Source: Porphyra umbilicalis
Lineage: Eukaryota; Rhodophyta; Bangiophyceae; Bangiales; Bangiaceae
Assembly: GCA_002049455.2 (NCBI GenBank)
Contig: KV918766.1
Span: 124,001 to 188,000, forward strand
Length of the DNA: 64,000 bases
Direction of reading: 5' to 3'
The position numbers were made by a program, and so were the translations under genes. The first letter of the stretch is position 1. Each line of letters opens with the position of its first letter. The notes beneath the pieces are model-generated. The model did not search any database and was not told the origin of the DNA. It saw nothing but the letters and a program-made list of their open reading frames with translations. Of the stretch, positions 1 through 10,134 are shown piece after piece.

Positions 1-107
1 CCAGGGGCCCAAAACAAGTCAAAGGCCCGCCGCTCTAACAGCGGTTAGGGCCCTCCGGCGCCGATACGTAGGCGCCGGGTCAAACATCAAGACGAAAGCG
101 GGTCCTA

Positions 108-239
108 CAGCCGTTCTCCCAAAAATCCCGCACTTCAACTGTTGCAAAAGAGTTCTAAATCGGCCACTGCGGGGTCGTAGAGGCCGATTTGGAAATATTT
201 TGCAGCTGTTGGAGTGCGGGATTTTTGGGAGAACAGCTG
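108..239. repeat. 132-bp MITE with ~42-bp inverted ends, TA target duplication
   Basis: The sequence starting CAGCCGTTCTCCC at 108 is repeated as its reverse complement ending GGGAGAACAGCTG at 239. The arms cover about 108-149 and 196-239 and have few mismatches. The element is bordered by TA at 106-107 and 240-241. It has no coding capacity. TA duplication and CAG termini suit a Tc1/mariner-type miniature element; the family is inferred. Confidence 0.8.
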
Positions 240-242
240 TAC

Positions 243-742
243 CAGTAAAGGTCGGCCCGTAAGAACACGTCGAAATCGCAACGTGGCGCCGCCCGATCCA
301 CCACCGGCGGCGCCCATCCAGCCAATCAGATGCCGCGTGAGGTCCCACCACACCGCCGCGGCCCGTCATTGGCCACTACCAAGGGCCCCCCATCACGCCG
401 TGAGCGAGGTTGACACCAAGGCTGACAGTCTCGAATCTCTCGATTCACACTCACATGTAGTAGCTGGAGGTAGTAATTGACATTCTCGATCATGTATTAA
501 ACAATTCTTCGTGCGTGAGGGACAGGGGGGGGGGCGGCTTGTGGGCTCGCCACGTGGGGGGATTCATGGGGCGCGTGAGAGGTGGTCTGGTGGGGGGGCC
601 AGCTCTTTTTGAAGTTCGTCGATTTTGTGCGACCTCGAGCATTTTTGTACATGTAATGGGGATCGTGTCCAGACATGACCGGCCCGACACCTGAGGCTCT
701 GTCTTCACGACGTGTGCACGGTGCACGCACATGAGCGTGCTA
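243..742. other. Intergenic stretch, nothing recognised
   Basis: Short open frames run through this stretch on both strands, but none has recognisable domains. A G-run lies around 523-533 and another near 590. I see no gene, RNA or repeat that I can support. Confidence 0.4.
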
Positions 743-1745
743 TTGCTGACCTCCAAAAATTGGCGGTTGCAGAGTGGTTGCAATCATTTAACAGCGTACG
801 TGGACCAATGGAAAGGCTAGGAACCATGTGAGTTCCTTACACTGTCTCCTCAGGCCCAGTCTGCACGGCGCGTGCACGGCGTGCTCAGACACGTGCTAGC
901 CAATGGGAACGCTTCGTTCCAATCACACCCCAATCAGGCTAATACTTTTAGACCCAATCCGGCCGACCGTGCGATCCCGCACACAAAAGACTTACGAGCC
1001 GAAACGGGCTCATTCGGCGCATTCAAGCCGAACACGTTCACGTGAGCGAGATTTGTTTTAATGTCTCGCGCACGTGAACGTGTTTGGAAAGGAATATGCC
1101 ATTTGCGTCTTTTGGCTGCCGCAGGAGTGATTGGACGAGAAGGCTCCTCACGACTGCCCCATCTGGATCAAGAGATGGGAGACCCGTCAGTTCTGGAGAG
1201 ACGCCTGCTCGGTGCAGCCGCGTAGCTCTCGCTGCGTTGGTGTCAATCACGATACGATTAACCAGATCGGACTATAAACTTCTGGCACAGTGTGTTCGTG
1301 CGTGCCGTGAAGAAAGACGGCGTCACATCACGTGTTTTTTAACGGACTTAGGTTCATATTGGTGCCGAATCACGTTCACGTCGCTCGCCGTGTAGACTGG
1401 GTCTCATGCAGCTCTGCGCACTGGAAACGCACATCAGGATCTCACCGAATCTGAAGAAACTTGTTGATCTCCTGAGAAATCACAGGTCTGGCCCAGAACC
1501 CTCTCCATGCCATCTCCAGGCCCAAGCGAGCGGCCCAAAAATCTCAGGAAATCCCATTGTGGGTTGCAATGACTCTGCGTGACTCCTGCAAGACACGTTG
1601 ATTGGCTTGCAAGATCACTGGCGGTAACTCCCAGCCAATAGTTTGATCGTGGCTTGTCGAACAGCCAATCCGACTTCATTTCTATGCTGTGTCGTCGGCT
1701 CTGCCTCCCTTCTCTCTGCAACCACCATTTTTTGGAGGTTAGCAA
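743..1745. repeat. Non-autonomous TA-flanked element, TTGCTG family copy A (1,003 bp)
   Basis: The left end starts TTGCTGACCTCCAAAAATT and the right end finishes in the near reverse complement, with TA at 741-742 and 1746-1747. Inverted similarity continues inward through GTTGCAGAG on the left and CTCTGCAAC on the right. The right 350 bp is an inverted match to the left part of the element at 2142-3644. The first ~80 bp matches the right end of that same element, so these are two copies of one family. No transposase is encoded. The terminal TTGC and TA duplication recur in other small elements in this window. Confidence 0.85.
1028..1087. repeat. Tiny foldback, 24-bp arms, CACGTG core (copy 1)
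   Basis: Arms at 1028-1051 and 1064-1087 are near-perfect reverse complements with a 12-bp loop, and each holds a palindromic CACGTG. It lies inside the 743-1745 element. The same structure recurs at 4826-4884. Confidence 0.7.
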
Positions 1746-2141
1746 TAGCCAATGGGAAGGCGACGGTCTAATCACGCCCCAATCACGTCGACCAGTTTAG
1801 ACGGTATTGGAGTGATCGGGTGACCCGCGCACGAACGGACTTACCGTGCGAAACGGACCCACTATCCCGATTTGGGCAAACCCGGGGTCATGAAGTAAGT
1901 ATCCGACAGAGTGAGTAAGTATGGAGCATTCTAGTGAGTAACAGAGCCATATTGCTCGCTGCCAAACGAAATACGTTACCTGGTCCTCAGCAGCAATTAA
2001 GGTGGAACTCTGGGAGGCGCACTGTACTTTTGGGCTGTGGTCGACTTCTCAGCCACAGCAAGGTGCTGTGAAGTCTTCAGGAGACGCACATGCCCATCGG
2101 CTTTCCAGCTCTGAAGACAAAGGCTGCAGTCATATTGAGTA

Positions 2142-3644
2142 TTGCTAATCCCCGAAAAATGACGGTTGCAGAGAGAAGGGAGGCAGTACCGACGACTGGG
2201 CGTAGAAATTAAGTCGGAGTTGCTGTTCGACAAGTCCTGATCGAACGATTAGCTGAGAGTTGCCGCCAGTAATATTGCAAGCCAATAACCGTGTATTATC
2301 GGAGTCACGCAGAGCCACTCCAACCCACAATCAGATTTCCTGAGATTTTTCGGCCCTTTGCTTGGGCCTGAAGAGGGCACGAAGAGGGCTCTGGCAGGAC
2401 ATGTGATTTCCCATCAGATCGATAACGTTCTTCGGATTTCTTGAGGTCCGGATGCGCGTTGCCAGGACGCAGAGCTGCATGGGCAGACTCTGTAAGGAAC
2501 TTAGATGATTCCTGTAGTGTCTATTCTACCATGGTCTGTGATCATTTGATCCCAACGATGTGATCATTTGATCCCATGTGGAAATCGTCGATCCCACCGT
2601 TCCTTCATATGAAACCGGTTGATTCGGTGCCCACAAACTCGGGCTGTCGCGCTTCCCCTCCAGACCATGCAGAATTGGAACATCGGCGCAAGCTCTGCGT
2701 GGGGACAACGACCTTCGAATGGTTAGTAAAGAAACACTCGGCAAGAAGTGAACAAGGAAAGCCCGTTCTGGTAGGCCCAGCGTCGGTCCTCTCCTCCCCC
2801 CCCCCCAGAGAGCCAGCCAGCGGCGATTTCTTCTTGCTATGACTGGAAAAAGGCGCCTGTTGGCACCACCGCGGTCCTTCGCTGCCGCTCTCTACGTGAG
2901 AGAATGACAGCGAGGATCAAGGGAGGCCATGTACACTCCTTATTAAGGCTCTTGGCGCACTGGGGACTGCCAGAACTTTAACCAGCAGGTACTCCGACTG
3001 GGCCGAAAAAGGGTGGTAGGGGAGGTTACGAGTTGACCTTCGTCCCGTCCCCCCCCCCCCCCCCTTTTGTGCCCCTGACATCTTCATGCGCCCTTCTATC
3101 ATCCATAAGGCCACCACCTCGTTGATATTGTGCTTTCTTCTGCAAGTTTTGACCCCCCTGTGTGCCCGAGCGTTCGCTGCCTCTGGTGGGGGACCGTCCT
3201 ACAAAAAAACGGAAAGATGTCGGAGTGTGTCCCACACTGGCGTGCTATCGTGTTCCCACCGTTTTCCCAGGTGCTTCGAGTTACCTGGGCGCAGGCGACA
3301 CGCCTTTCTACGTCCAGGAAGCGGCCTCTCCCCCACCCTGTGGTACTTCTCCTGGGCACACAAAAGTTTGACGTAACCACGCTTCTTGAGAAGTTTTGAC
3401 CCCGAGTTAATGCTCCATATGCTGGCCCACGACTGAACCGTCACCGCTGAGCTTATTTCTGCAGTCAGAATCGCTCCCCGGCCAGCGATTTCCTCAGTGC
3501 GCAGCAGTGAAAAGTGGGATAATTTGATCCCCTGGGGATCAATTGATCACAGTGGTAGAATAGACACTAGCCTTTCCATTGGTCCACGTACGCTGTTGAA
3601 TGATTCCAGCCACTCTGCAACCGCCATTTTTTGGAGGTCAGCAA
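2142..3644. repeat. TTGCTG family copy B, split by a nested insertion
   Basis: The left end starts TTGCTAATCCCCGAAAAAT after TA at 2140-2141. The right end finishes GGAGGTCAGCAA before TA at 3645-3646. Its right 77 bp (3568-3644) is an almost exact reverse complement of 743-820, and its left 370 bp is an inverted match to the right part of the 743-1745 element. The element at 2517-3567 sits inside it, so this copy is older than that insertion. Without the insert it is about 0.45 kb. Confidence 0.8.
2517..3567. repeat. Non-autonomous element, GTGTCTATTCTACCA termini, copy 1 (1,051 bp)
   Basis: The ends GTGTCTATTCTACCA and TGGTAGAATAGACAC are exact reverse complements bordered by TA at 2515-2516 and 3568-3569. 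Just inside both ends lie repeated TGATCA-type motifs with GATCCC. An inverted second copy is at 58973-60431. The two copies share about 1 kb, including open frames around 2576-2842 and 3086-3376. Those frames resemble no known protein and may be chance. No transposase is present. The TA duplication suggests mobilisation by a Tc1/mariner-type enzyme. Confidence 0.85.
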
Positions 3645-3646
3645 TA

Positions 3647-5470
3647 GGACTTCTCTGAAGGGCAGTGAACAGCGTAGGTCAATAAACGTCAATAACAATA
3701 TATGTTTATTCATGATGTCCTGCTCGTTGCAGGCGCCTGACTTATCTTGATCGACAAGGCGGACCAAAACGCATGGGGCGGGGCGACGGAGGCGCGCCGT
3801 CGACAGAGTGGAGGCGTGGGGGGGAAAGGATGGTGACCGCCTCTCTGCCATGCACTTCCGGCATTGGCGCGTGGGCGGCGACGCGCCGCCGCCGCCAATG
3901 CCGGCGCCCTGCGGCAGGACCGACGGTGGCGCCAGCGAGTGCTGTGGCCGCAAAAAAAATGGGGCGGCGACGTCGGTCGCCCGCATCCATGGTCGTGCAG
4001 CCGCCTGACTCGGCCAGGACACACCCCCGGCGGCGGCAATGTCGTTCACGACGCAAAAACCTGTGGCAAGAGCGCTCGCGGAGGAGTGCGTAGCGAGAAG
4101 AGGCAGCGACAAGAGAGTAGGTACATCAAAAAGAGGGCGGCTAGCAACGACTAGAGCGAGGAGCAAAAGGAAGCTAGTGGTCAGGAGTCACAGCGTACCC
4201 ACCCCAAGACGGCGACAGAGGCAATGATGGAGGTGGCGGGTAGGCGTCACGGATTGGCCGGAAAGCCAGTCTCGACGATGCGACAGGGGGTGTGCTAATC
4301 ACGGTAGGAGGGGAGAACAGCAGTACCGGTGGGAGGAGGTCGCAATAGTGATGGGGAGAGGGATGGGCACAAATTCAATGGTGGTGAGGAGGGGGGCTGT
4401 TGTGGCAATGGTGGGGAGGGGGGAGTAGTGACGACGGTGGGGGGGAAGGGGGTGGTGACGATATCGGGTGGGGGGGGGGGGTCGATAATGGGGAGAAGAG
4501 AGTAGTGAAGATGGTGGGCGGGTGGGGTGGTGGTGCTCACATCGATTGGGCGGGGGTGGGAATGACGGTGGCGGTGATCGACATCGTGGGCGACGAAAAG
4601 CGTGCCCTTTGTTTTGTGTGGACAAACGCAGCTGTTTGGAGGGAAACAAAAGTGCGCGCTTTTCTGTATCCACAAATCTGACCCACCCGGGGGTGAGTGG
4701 TTCCTCTGTAGGTTCGATGGACGTAAGGATGAAAAAGTGTCCACCAGTGAGTAACACGAAAAAACAGCGTTACTTACTGAGTGTATGTGTTACTTACTTA
4801 GAGCCATATGCCCGGCCGATCGGGGCCGAGCACGTTTACGTGTGCGAGATTTTTCAAAATTCTCGCACACGTGAACGTGCTCGGAAAGAAAATAGCCTGT
4901 TGGGCGGCCCTGCATCTGGCACGCATGATTGGACAAGAGCACTCTGCGAATCGTGTCGTGCGGCCACGTGACTGCAATGAAGCAGACCTCATCGGCGGGG
5001 CCCGCTTGTGTTGTTGCGGCAACTTAGCAGGCGCGCTGTGTCCGAAACTTCCTTGCGATCGCTGTGAGATGCGATCTGCCCACTCCAGATGCCGTGTTTC
5101 AAGAAATCTAATAACGACAGTTTTGGTGGCCCGTCAAGACAGCGGTGGTCGAATCACGCGTGCGTGGCGGACATATATCCATATGGCGCGTCGCCAAAGA
5201 ATGGTCGGATCCGAGCCAGTTCAACAGCAAGTTACAGCATGCTGTGACCGTGTTGTGACTGTGCTTTGAAATAAAATTGCATGCTGAGGGCTCCTGGATG
5301 GCTCTGTGGGAGGCAAGGGCGATCACAGCAATGTTAAATTCTGTGCTGTGAGCAGCTGTGAACTGGTGTGACTTGCTGTGAGCGTTTCTCAGATGCTATC
5401 ATTCTTTGGCGACGCGCCATATTCGGACCCAATCACGTGCACGTGCACGCGCCGTCAAGACACAGCCTGA
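3647..5470. other. Intergenic, G-rich stretch, no gene recognised
   Basis: A purine/G-rich low-complexity block covers about 4320-4560 on the plus strand. Long frames here owe their openness to that composition. Apart from the foldback at 4826-4884 I see nothing I can name. Confidence 0.4.
4826..4884. repeat. Tiny foldback, 24-bp arms, CACGTG core (copy 2)
   Basis: Arms at 4826-4849 and 4861-4884 pair with one mismatch around an 11-bp loop. The arm sequence (CCGAGCACGTTTACGTGTGC onward) matches the foldback at 1028-1087 closely. Flanking sequence on the right (GGAAAG..., then GATTGGAC) is also similar to that beside the first copy, so the repeat unit may be longer than the hairpin. Confidence 0.7.
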
Positions 5471-5478
5471 GTCTGGCA

Positions 5479-6478
5479 TAGGGTTGTGCATCACGCCCCT
5501 TTTGGGGTGGCGGGGTGGGCGATTAACGGCAAATCACGCCCTTCTGCAGGCCCCCAACATTGGCACGCCCCTCTTCACGCCCCTAATGTAGTCCCCATGT
5601 TTTGACACCTACTTGATAGGCGATTCAAAGTACCCAATATTCTTGCAACTTGGATGGTTCAAAGGACCACAAAACTGCCAGAAAACATGGAGGAAACAGC
5701 TGCATGCGATACACTCTCGTAGCCTCTGCCACTCTGCGTCAAAGATGCTTTGCAGCATCTTGGGACGTCGGCTCGTCTGGCCTCCACTGCCCGCCCCACC
5801 GCCCGCAGTCCCACCCATCTCACCGCGCACAAAGCCAGAGCAGATGGTCATCAAATCATTCTCGGTCATGGCCGCGGGGGCATCCTTGTCGCCGAAACGA
5901 CCAATGTCCTGTCCCGGGACGCCGGCGCCGGCCGTGGCGCATCCGGAGGCCTCCTCGTTCAGGAGGCGCGTAGCTCGCCGCCGGCGCCACCTCCATCTCT
6001 GCCGTCGGTCTGGTCGTTTCTGGCGCGCGATGCATCGCATTCAACGTCCTCGTTGGCGCCCGTTTCGAGGAGCCCCTCTGCGTCCTTCCTGGCTGATCGC
6101 AGCAGGTGGCCGTTGCTGTGTCCATTCCGCACAGATGGCGCCCGCGCATCATGGCGTTGAACACCTTGTTTGTGGGCACACGACGGAAAAATGGTCCCCA
6201 CGCCTCATAGCGTCGAGTACATTGTTTTTGGACGCTCGACGGCGCAGTAAACACCGCGCTCTGAAAATTTAAAGAATGTGGCGCGGAACTGCACAGAAAA
6301 GTATTCGATGGACTGGCGCTCCAAGAGCGCACTGAAAATGATGTAATGTTTTTGCCGAGCACGCCCCAATCACGCCCCTAAACTTCTGGGCGTGCAGGGC
6401 GTGACACGCCCAAAACAAGTGAGATTGTAAGACCCAGGCGTCCACTTTAGCACGCCTTGGGCGTGTTTCACAACGCTA
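5479..6478. mobile_element. hAT-type non-autonomous element, 1,000 bp, 8-bp target duplication
   Basis: The left end reads TAGGGTTGTGCATCACGCCC. The reverse complement of the right end reads TAGCGTTGTGAAACACGCCC. Both are bordered by the same 8-bp word GTCTGGCA, at 5471-5478 and 6479-6486. An 8-bp duplication and termini of the form TAGGGTTGTGCA are established features of hAT transposons. Further CACGCCC repeats lie near both ends (5488-5585 and 6360-6460). The interior holds open frames but none shows a hAT transposase or BED finger. Whether the hAT transposase at 43.1-44.2 kb could move it is unknown. Confidence 0.85.
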
Positions 6479-6528
6479 GTCTGGCATCACCGTGATCCAG
6501 ATGGGTGTTGGGCTGTCCTCCTCACTCA

Positions 6529-7521
6529 GGCCCGTTCGCAGTCGCAGACCGTGTGACGGTATACCGGCGTAACGTTGATTTGATTGGCCGGGCCCGTCAC
6601 GCGACGGTATACCGGTACAGACATACGCAGGATCCTCGCGTATGTTTATACCACGGTAAATCGTCTGAGAACGGGGAATCTCACGTCTTGTGTGTTTAAA
6701 ATTCCTCTCTTGCAAGAACTGTCAAACTAATTGTCGACAATCCGGAAGCTCCTCGCCAGTGTGGCGACACACGCCGCAGCGAACGGGCCGGAGATGTCAA
6801 CTCGCGCACCGCAGCCCACTCGAGACGCACCGCGCTGCATGGCATTGTTCGGTGCAGCCCTCCTCACCCTCGCCCTTTCAAACTGCACACTGTTCCCCCC
6901 CACCCCCCCTCAGTTGGGAACACTCATCACGGCGCGCGACACGGTAGCTGACCGCAATGGCGTTAGACACTTGACGCGTGAAAAACGAATGAGGCGCACA
7001 TGTGAGCGTAGCTGCTGCCACCCATGTTGCGCAGGGCCAAAGCTGTGCGGACCTCGGCGGAGAGACCGGGGCGAGGTAAGCGAGGTCGAAAAATGCCCAC
7101 CAAGGCATGAAATGCGCCGTCAGACATTCGCACTGCGCGCTCAAAGTGGGGACAGTAACGAGCACGCATATGGGAAAAATAAATGCGAGTGACTGTGTAT
7201 TGAGTGAGTGAGAGAAAGATACTCGGGCCAGAGTGCACTACCTCCGCCAGCGACGTCAGGAAGGCGCCCGCGCATAGAATGGGGAAAGGGTCCATGTTGG
7301 CGGTCGCCGTGCGTTGACAAGCTGCATGGCGGTCGGTGGCGCGCAGGATGGTTTGACGGTCGGTCTTGTCCGCGCCTGATGGCGATAGAAGTCTTGCGTC
7401 TCTGACGAAAACAATTGTGTACTTGATTTCATGTGCGAGACGGTACGCCAAAGGTCTTTCGCAGATATATACCGCCGTCACGCCGGTATACCGTCACACG
7501 GTTTGCAACTGCGAACAGGCC
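6529..7521 (-). mobile_element. Internal-deletion derivative of the Harbinger element (993 bp)
   Basis: This segment has its own two Harbinger ends, both next to TCA (6526-6528 and 7522-7524). Read on the minus strand it starts with the transposase-side end, contains the N-terminal part of the transposase, then jumps directly into the ORF1-side arm (6529-6960). That is the structure of a deletion derivative. It lies in inverted orientation directly beside the C-terminal transposase part at 7566-8441. Whether it inserted there or arose by inversion within one element is not settled. Confidence 0.7.
6961..7295 (-). pseudogene. Harbinger transposase, N-terminal part only
   Basis: From an ATG at 7295 the minus strand encodes about 110 residues. 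They end in a stretch containing FERAVRMSDGAFHALV, LSAEVRTALAL and GGSSYAHMCASFVFHASSV, then a stop. This pattern (F...FRMS...F..L, then a GG-S-Y helix segment) is typical of the region before the catalytic domain in HARBI1/PIF transposases. The frame stops where the sequence joins the ORF1-side arm. The missing continuation appears at 7566 on the opposite strand, starting with a similar FHA motif. Confidence 0.65.
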
Positions 7522-7565
7522 TCAGACGCACACTTGTCCTGAGGCGTGTGAGCTCTACCAGAAGA

Positions 7566-8441
7566 TTTCATGCGACCGAGACTTCCCTGGCCTACCGCGC
7601 CGTGTGGGACGTTTTGGACGCCGTTAACTCCTCCCCGGCGCTGGCGCTGGACTTCCAGGTGTAGGACTGCACGCGAAGGGCGGCGTGCGCAGCAAGATTC
7701 AAGGCCCAACGCAACTCCCCATTTGGGAACGTCATCAGGGCTCTCGACGGTTTTGCTGTTCGACAGGAACAACCTCGGGCGACAGATGTGACGTGTGTCG
7801 CTGATTATTACTCCCGCCACGGGCTCTACGCCCTGAACGTGCAGGCGATTTGCGATGCGGAGTACAAGTTTAGGTGGATGTCCTGTAAGAGCCCAGGGTC
7901 AGCCCACGATTCTTCGGCCTTCACGGGCACGAACTTGGGTCAAGCGCTTCTTCATCCTGAAAATCCCCTCGCTGCAAGATTGATTCAAGTTGGTCAGCGC
8001 ATTGCAGCTGCCGAAGCGTACGCGGCTAGCGAGGTTTTGGCCGTCCCGTGGCCTGGCGGCGGCAAGGGTGACCGTTGGCGTGACTCGAACAATTTTTTCC
8101 TATCATCATCACGCACTCATATAGAGCAGGCGTTTGAAATGCTCGTGTGGCGGTGGGGTGTGTTCTGGAGGCCGTTGCGTGTGCCTTTTGTGAAGCGGCC
8201 TGGTATTGTGCGGGCGTGTTTTCGTCTGTACGAGTTTTTTCGTGACCACTCGATGGAGGGTGTAGCTCCATTGGGCGGTGACCGTAGCGGAGGGAGTGTG
8301 TTCTTCTCGAGAAACGCCGCGGTGAGCTCTGACCAGCGAGGGCGGCGTCGAGATCGTGAGCGTTCATTGCTGAGGGTGCACATGACGGAACGAAAGGAGG
8401 AGCTTGGGCTTGTGCGGCCCTGCGTGGCGCCAATGTACTGA
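7566..8441 (+). pseudogene. Harbinger/HARBI1-type transposase, catalytic part, one stop
   Basis: The frame starts near FHATETSLAYRAVWDVLDAV, meets a TAG at 7662-7664, then stays open to 8441. DDE_Tnp_4 hallmarks are in order: first Asp in RALDGF (near 7746), then YYSRHGLYALNVQAICDA, second Asp in SAHDSSAF, and the Glu in HIEQAFEMLVWRWG. The normal family role is cut-and-paste transposition at 3-bp targets. A basic C-terminal tail follows RLYEFFRDHS. The N-terminal part is missing here and lies inverted at 6961-7295. One nonsense codon plus this split means the gene is not functional as it stands. Confidence 0.75.
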
Positions 8442-8629
8442 ATACCGTTTGTTTGTAGGATTACTCTCCTACTAGGTACCACACACATGAGTGCTCGGCA
8501 TAGTAGGCGCAGTGCGTCGCCCGAACCCATATGGAACTACATGTCGGTTCATTCAACATCAAGAACTAAAATACCAAGCTCAGCAACGAACAAAGCGCGA
8601 TGAACGCGACGATGTACAAACAGCGTACA

Positions 8630-10134
8630 TTAATAGGGCTCCTCGGCATCCGTGGCCTGGTCATCCAGAGCACTTCTCGCCTCGCCCGGTGACGCCTCGT
8701 GAGTACCGCGCGGCGGTCCGCGCCCAGCGGTGCGGCCATCACCCACCTGACGACTTGCCGGCCCCTCCAAATCAGCCGGAGCCCGGTCACCACCACTAGC
8801 GGTTGGCGACTGTCGGTCGCGAGCCAGGCCCTGCTCCAACGCGGTCGGCGCCCGGACCGCCTGCTCCAATTGCGCCCTTATAGTTGCGATAGGCTCGGCC
8901 GGGAGATGGGCGTCTCGGGCATTTTTCAGCGTCGTGGAGAGAGCCATCAACTCCGCCATTCGCGCATGCTTGGCGGCCGAAGCCGCCATGCTTGCGGAAC
9001 AGTCCATTAGCACCTGCAGTTCCGGGTTCGGCATTCACTTTCGCTTGCTACAAGTAGTAGCCGCCGAGGAGGTAGCCAGACCCAGCTCGTCCCCTTCTAC
9101 GCCGGCAGGGCTCATTTCTGGGTTGATGAGCTCCAATACCGTTTCCTTTCTTTTGAGGAGAGTGAAATGGTAATCCAGCATCGTATCCCCCTTGGAGAAG
9201 ACCGCCCACCGGCTGGGGTCGTTCTGGCCCGAGCTGGAGTAAGACTTGTACACGCGCCAAAAAACCAGACCCAGTCTACAAACCACAACACACACGGCAA
9301 GGATGAAACAGTATGAGTGTCAGAGCGCGGTTCCATTGCCAGAGCATCATGCTTACTTATGTAAGACAACAGATAAACCAGGTGAAAAGCAGCCCAGATT
9401 CAGCGTGTGGTCGGAGGCGCAATACAAGCGTAAACACGTTACTTCTCTCATGCCAAGAGAATTTGAGCAAAATAGATACCTACCTCCGTCCACTTCGCCC
9501 GTAAAAACAGCCCAGTACGCGTGAACGGGTGGTTGTTCGGATCGATGCCCCCATCTGCACACTCGCGAGGTACAGCAAATGACTGCGAGATGTTGAAGAG
9601 CTCGGCGATAACCACCACCCAAACGTCCGATCGGTGCGCTTTCGAGTCTTGTTGATGCCGAGACATCGGGCGCCGAGAGAAGATTACACCAGCAGCCACC
9701 TCACCCTCACTCAGCACGTGAGTAAGCCTTGCCCTCTCGTGCTTGGAAAAAGGCGCGCGGGCACCATCTGTCGCCTCGGCTGCAGTTGGTAGCGCACAGC
9801 CAATTGGCGGAAGCGAGGGCGATCTCGCAATCGCGTCGCCGTCGCATGGTGAGGAGGATTGTGTGCGGTCAATTTTGGGGCGGGTAAGGATGGCAGGTGC
9901 GGTGAGCGCCGACGTGGCAGGTGTGGTGGGTGCAAAAGTGGTAGGTGTGGCAGGAGTGGTGGGCGTCGGGGTGGAGCGGAGTGGGGTAATCACCGCGGCG
10001 GCGCCTGCAGGACTCTCACACGAGACCCCATTCACGCGGCACGGCTGCACAAAAATGTCCATTGTCCGGTGAATTGGTAACCCGCGGCGCTTCAGCTCCA
10101 ACCGCATCTGCTTCACGGTCACCCGAGATGCCAT
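8630..10134 (-). CDS. Harbinger ORF1: SAP-like motif plus Myb/SANT-like protein, spliced
   Basis: From ATG at 10134 the minus strand encodes VTVKQMRLELKRRGLP, which fits the SAP DNA-binding motif. A Pro/Thr-rich linker follows, then W-containing segments (SDVWVVVIAELFN and RAKWTEVG) like the Myb/SANT-type ORF1 of PIF/Harbinger elements. The first open segment ends at 9448. A plausible donor, GAG then GTAGGTATC, follows WTE. Reading resumes by about 9260 with SYSSSGQNDPSRWAVF and continues to 9035. A last segment (8630-9034), PNPELQVLMDCSASM onward, looks helical. Exact splice junctions are unclear. ORF1 reads inward from the right end and faces the transposase. Family ORF1 proteins bind DNA and escort the transposase. 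Confidence 0.55.

Noticed and set aside
3086-3376. Open frames shared by both copies of the GTGTC-type element
   Set aside because: Both copies descend from one sequence, so sharing is expected; no family or codon-level evidence supports a protein.
743-3644. Elements A and B as two LTRs of one retroelement
   Set aside because: They are in inverted arrangement relative to each other and each has its own inverted ends and TA borders.
5613-6272. A 219-codon frame inside the hAT-type element as a transposase
   Set aside because: No BED finger, DUF659 or dimerisation motif on either strand; antisense frames are equally open.
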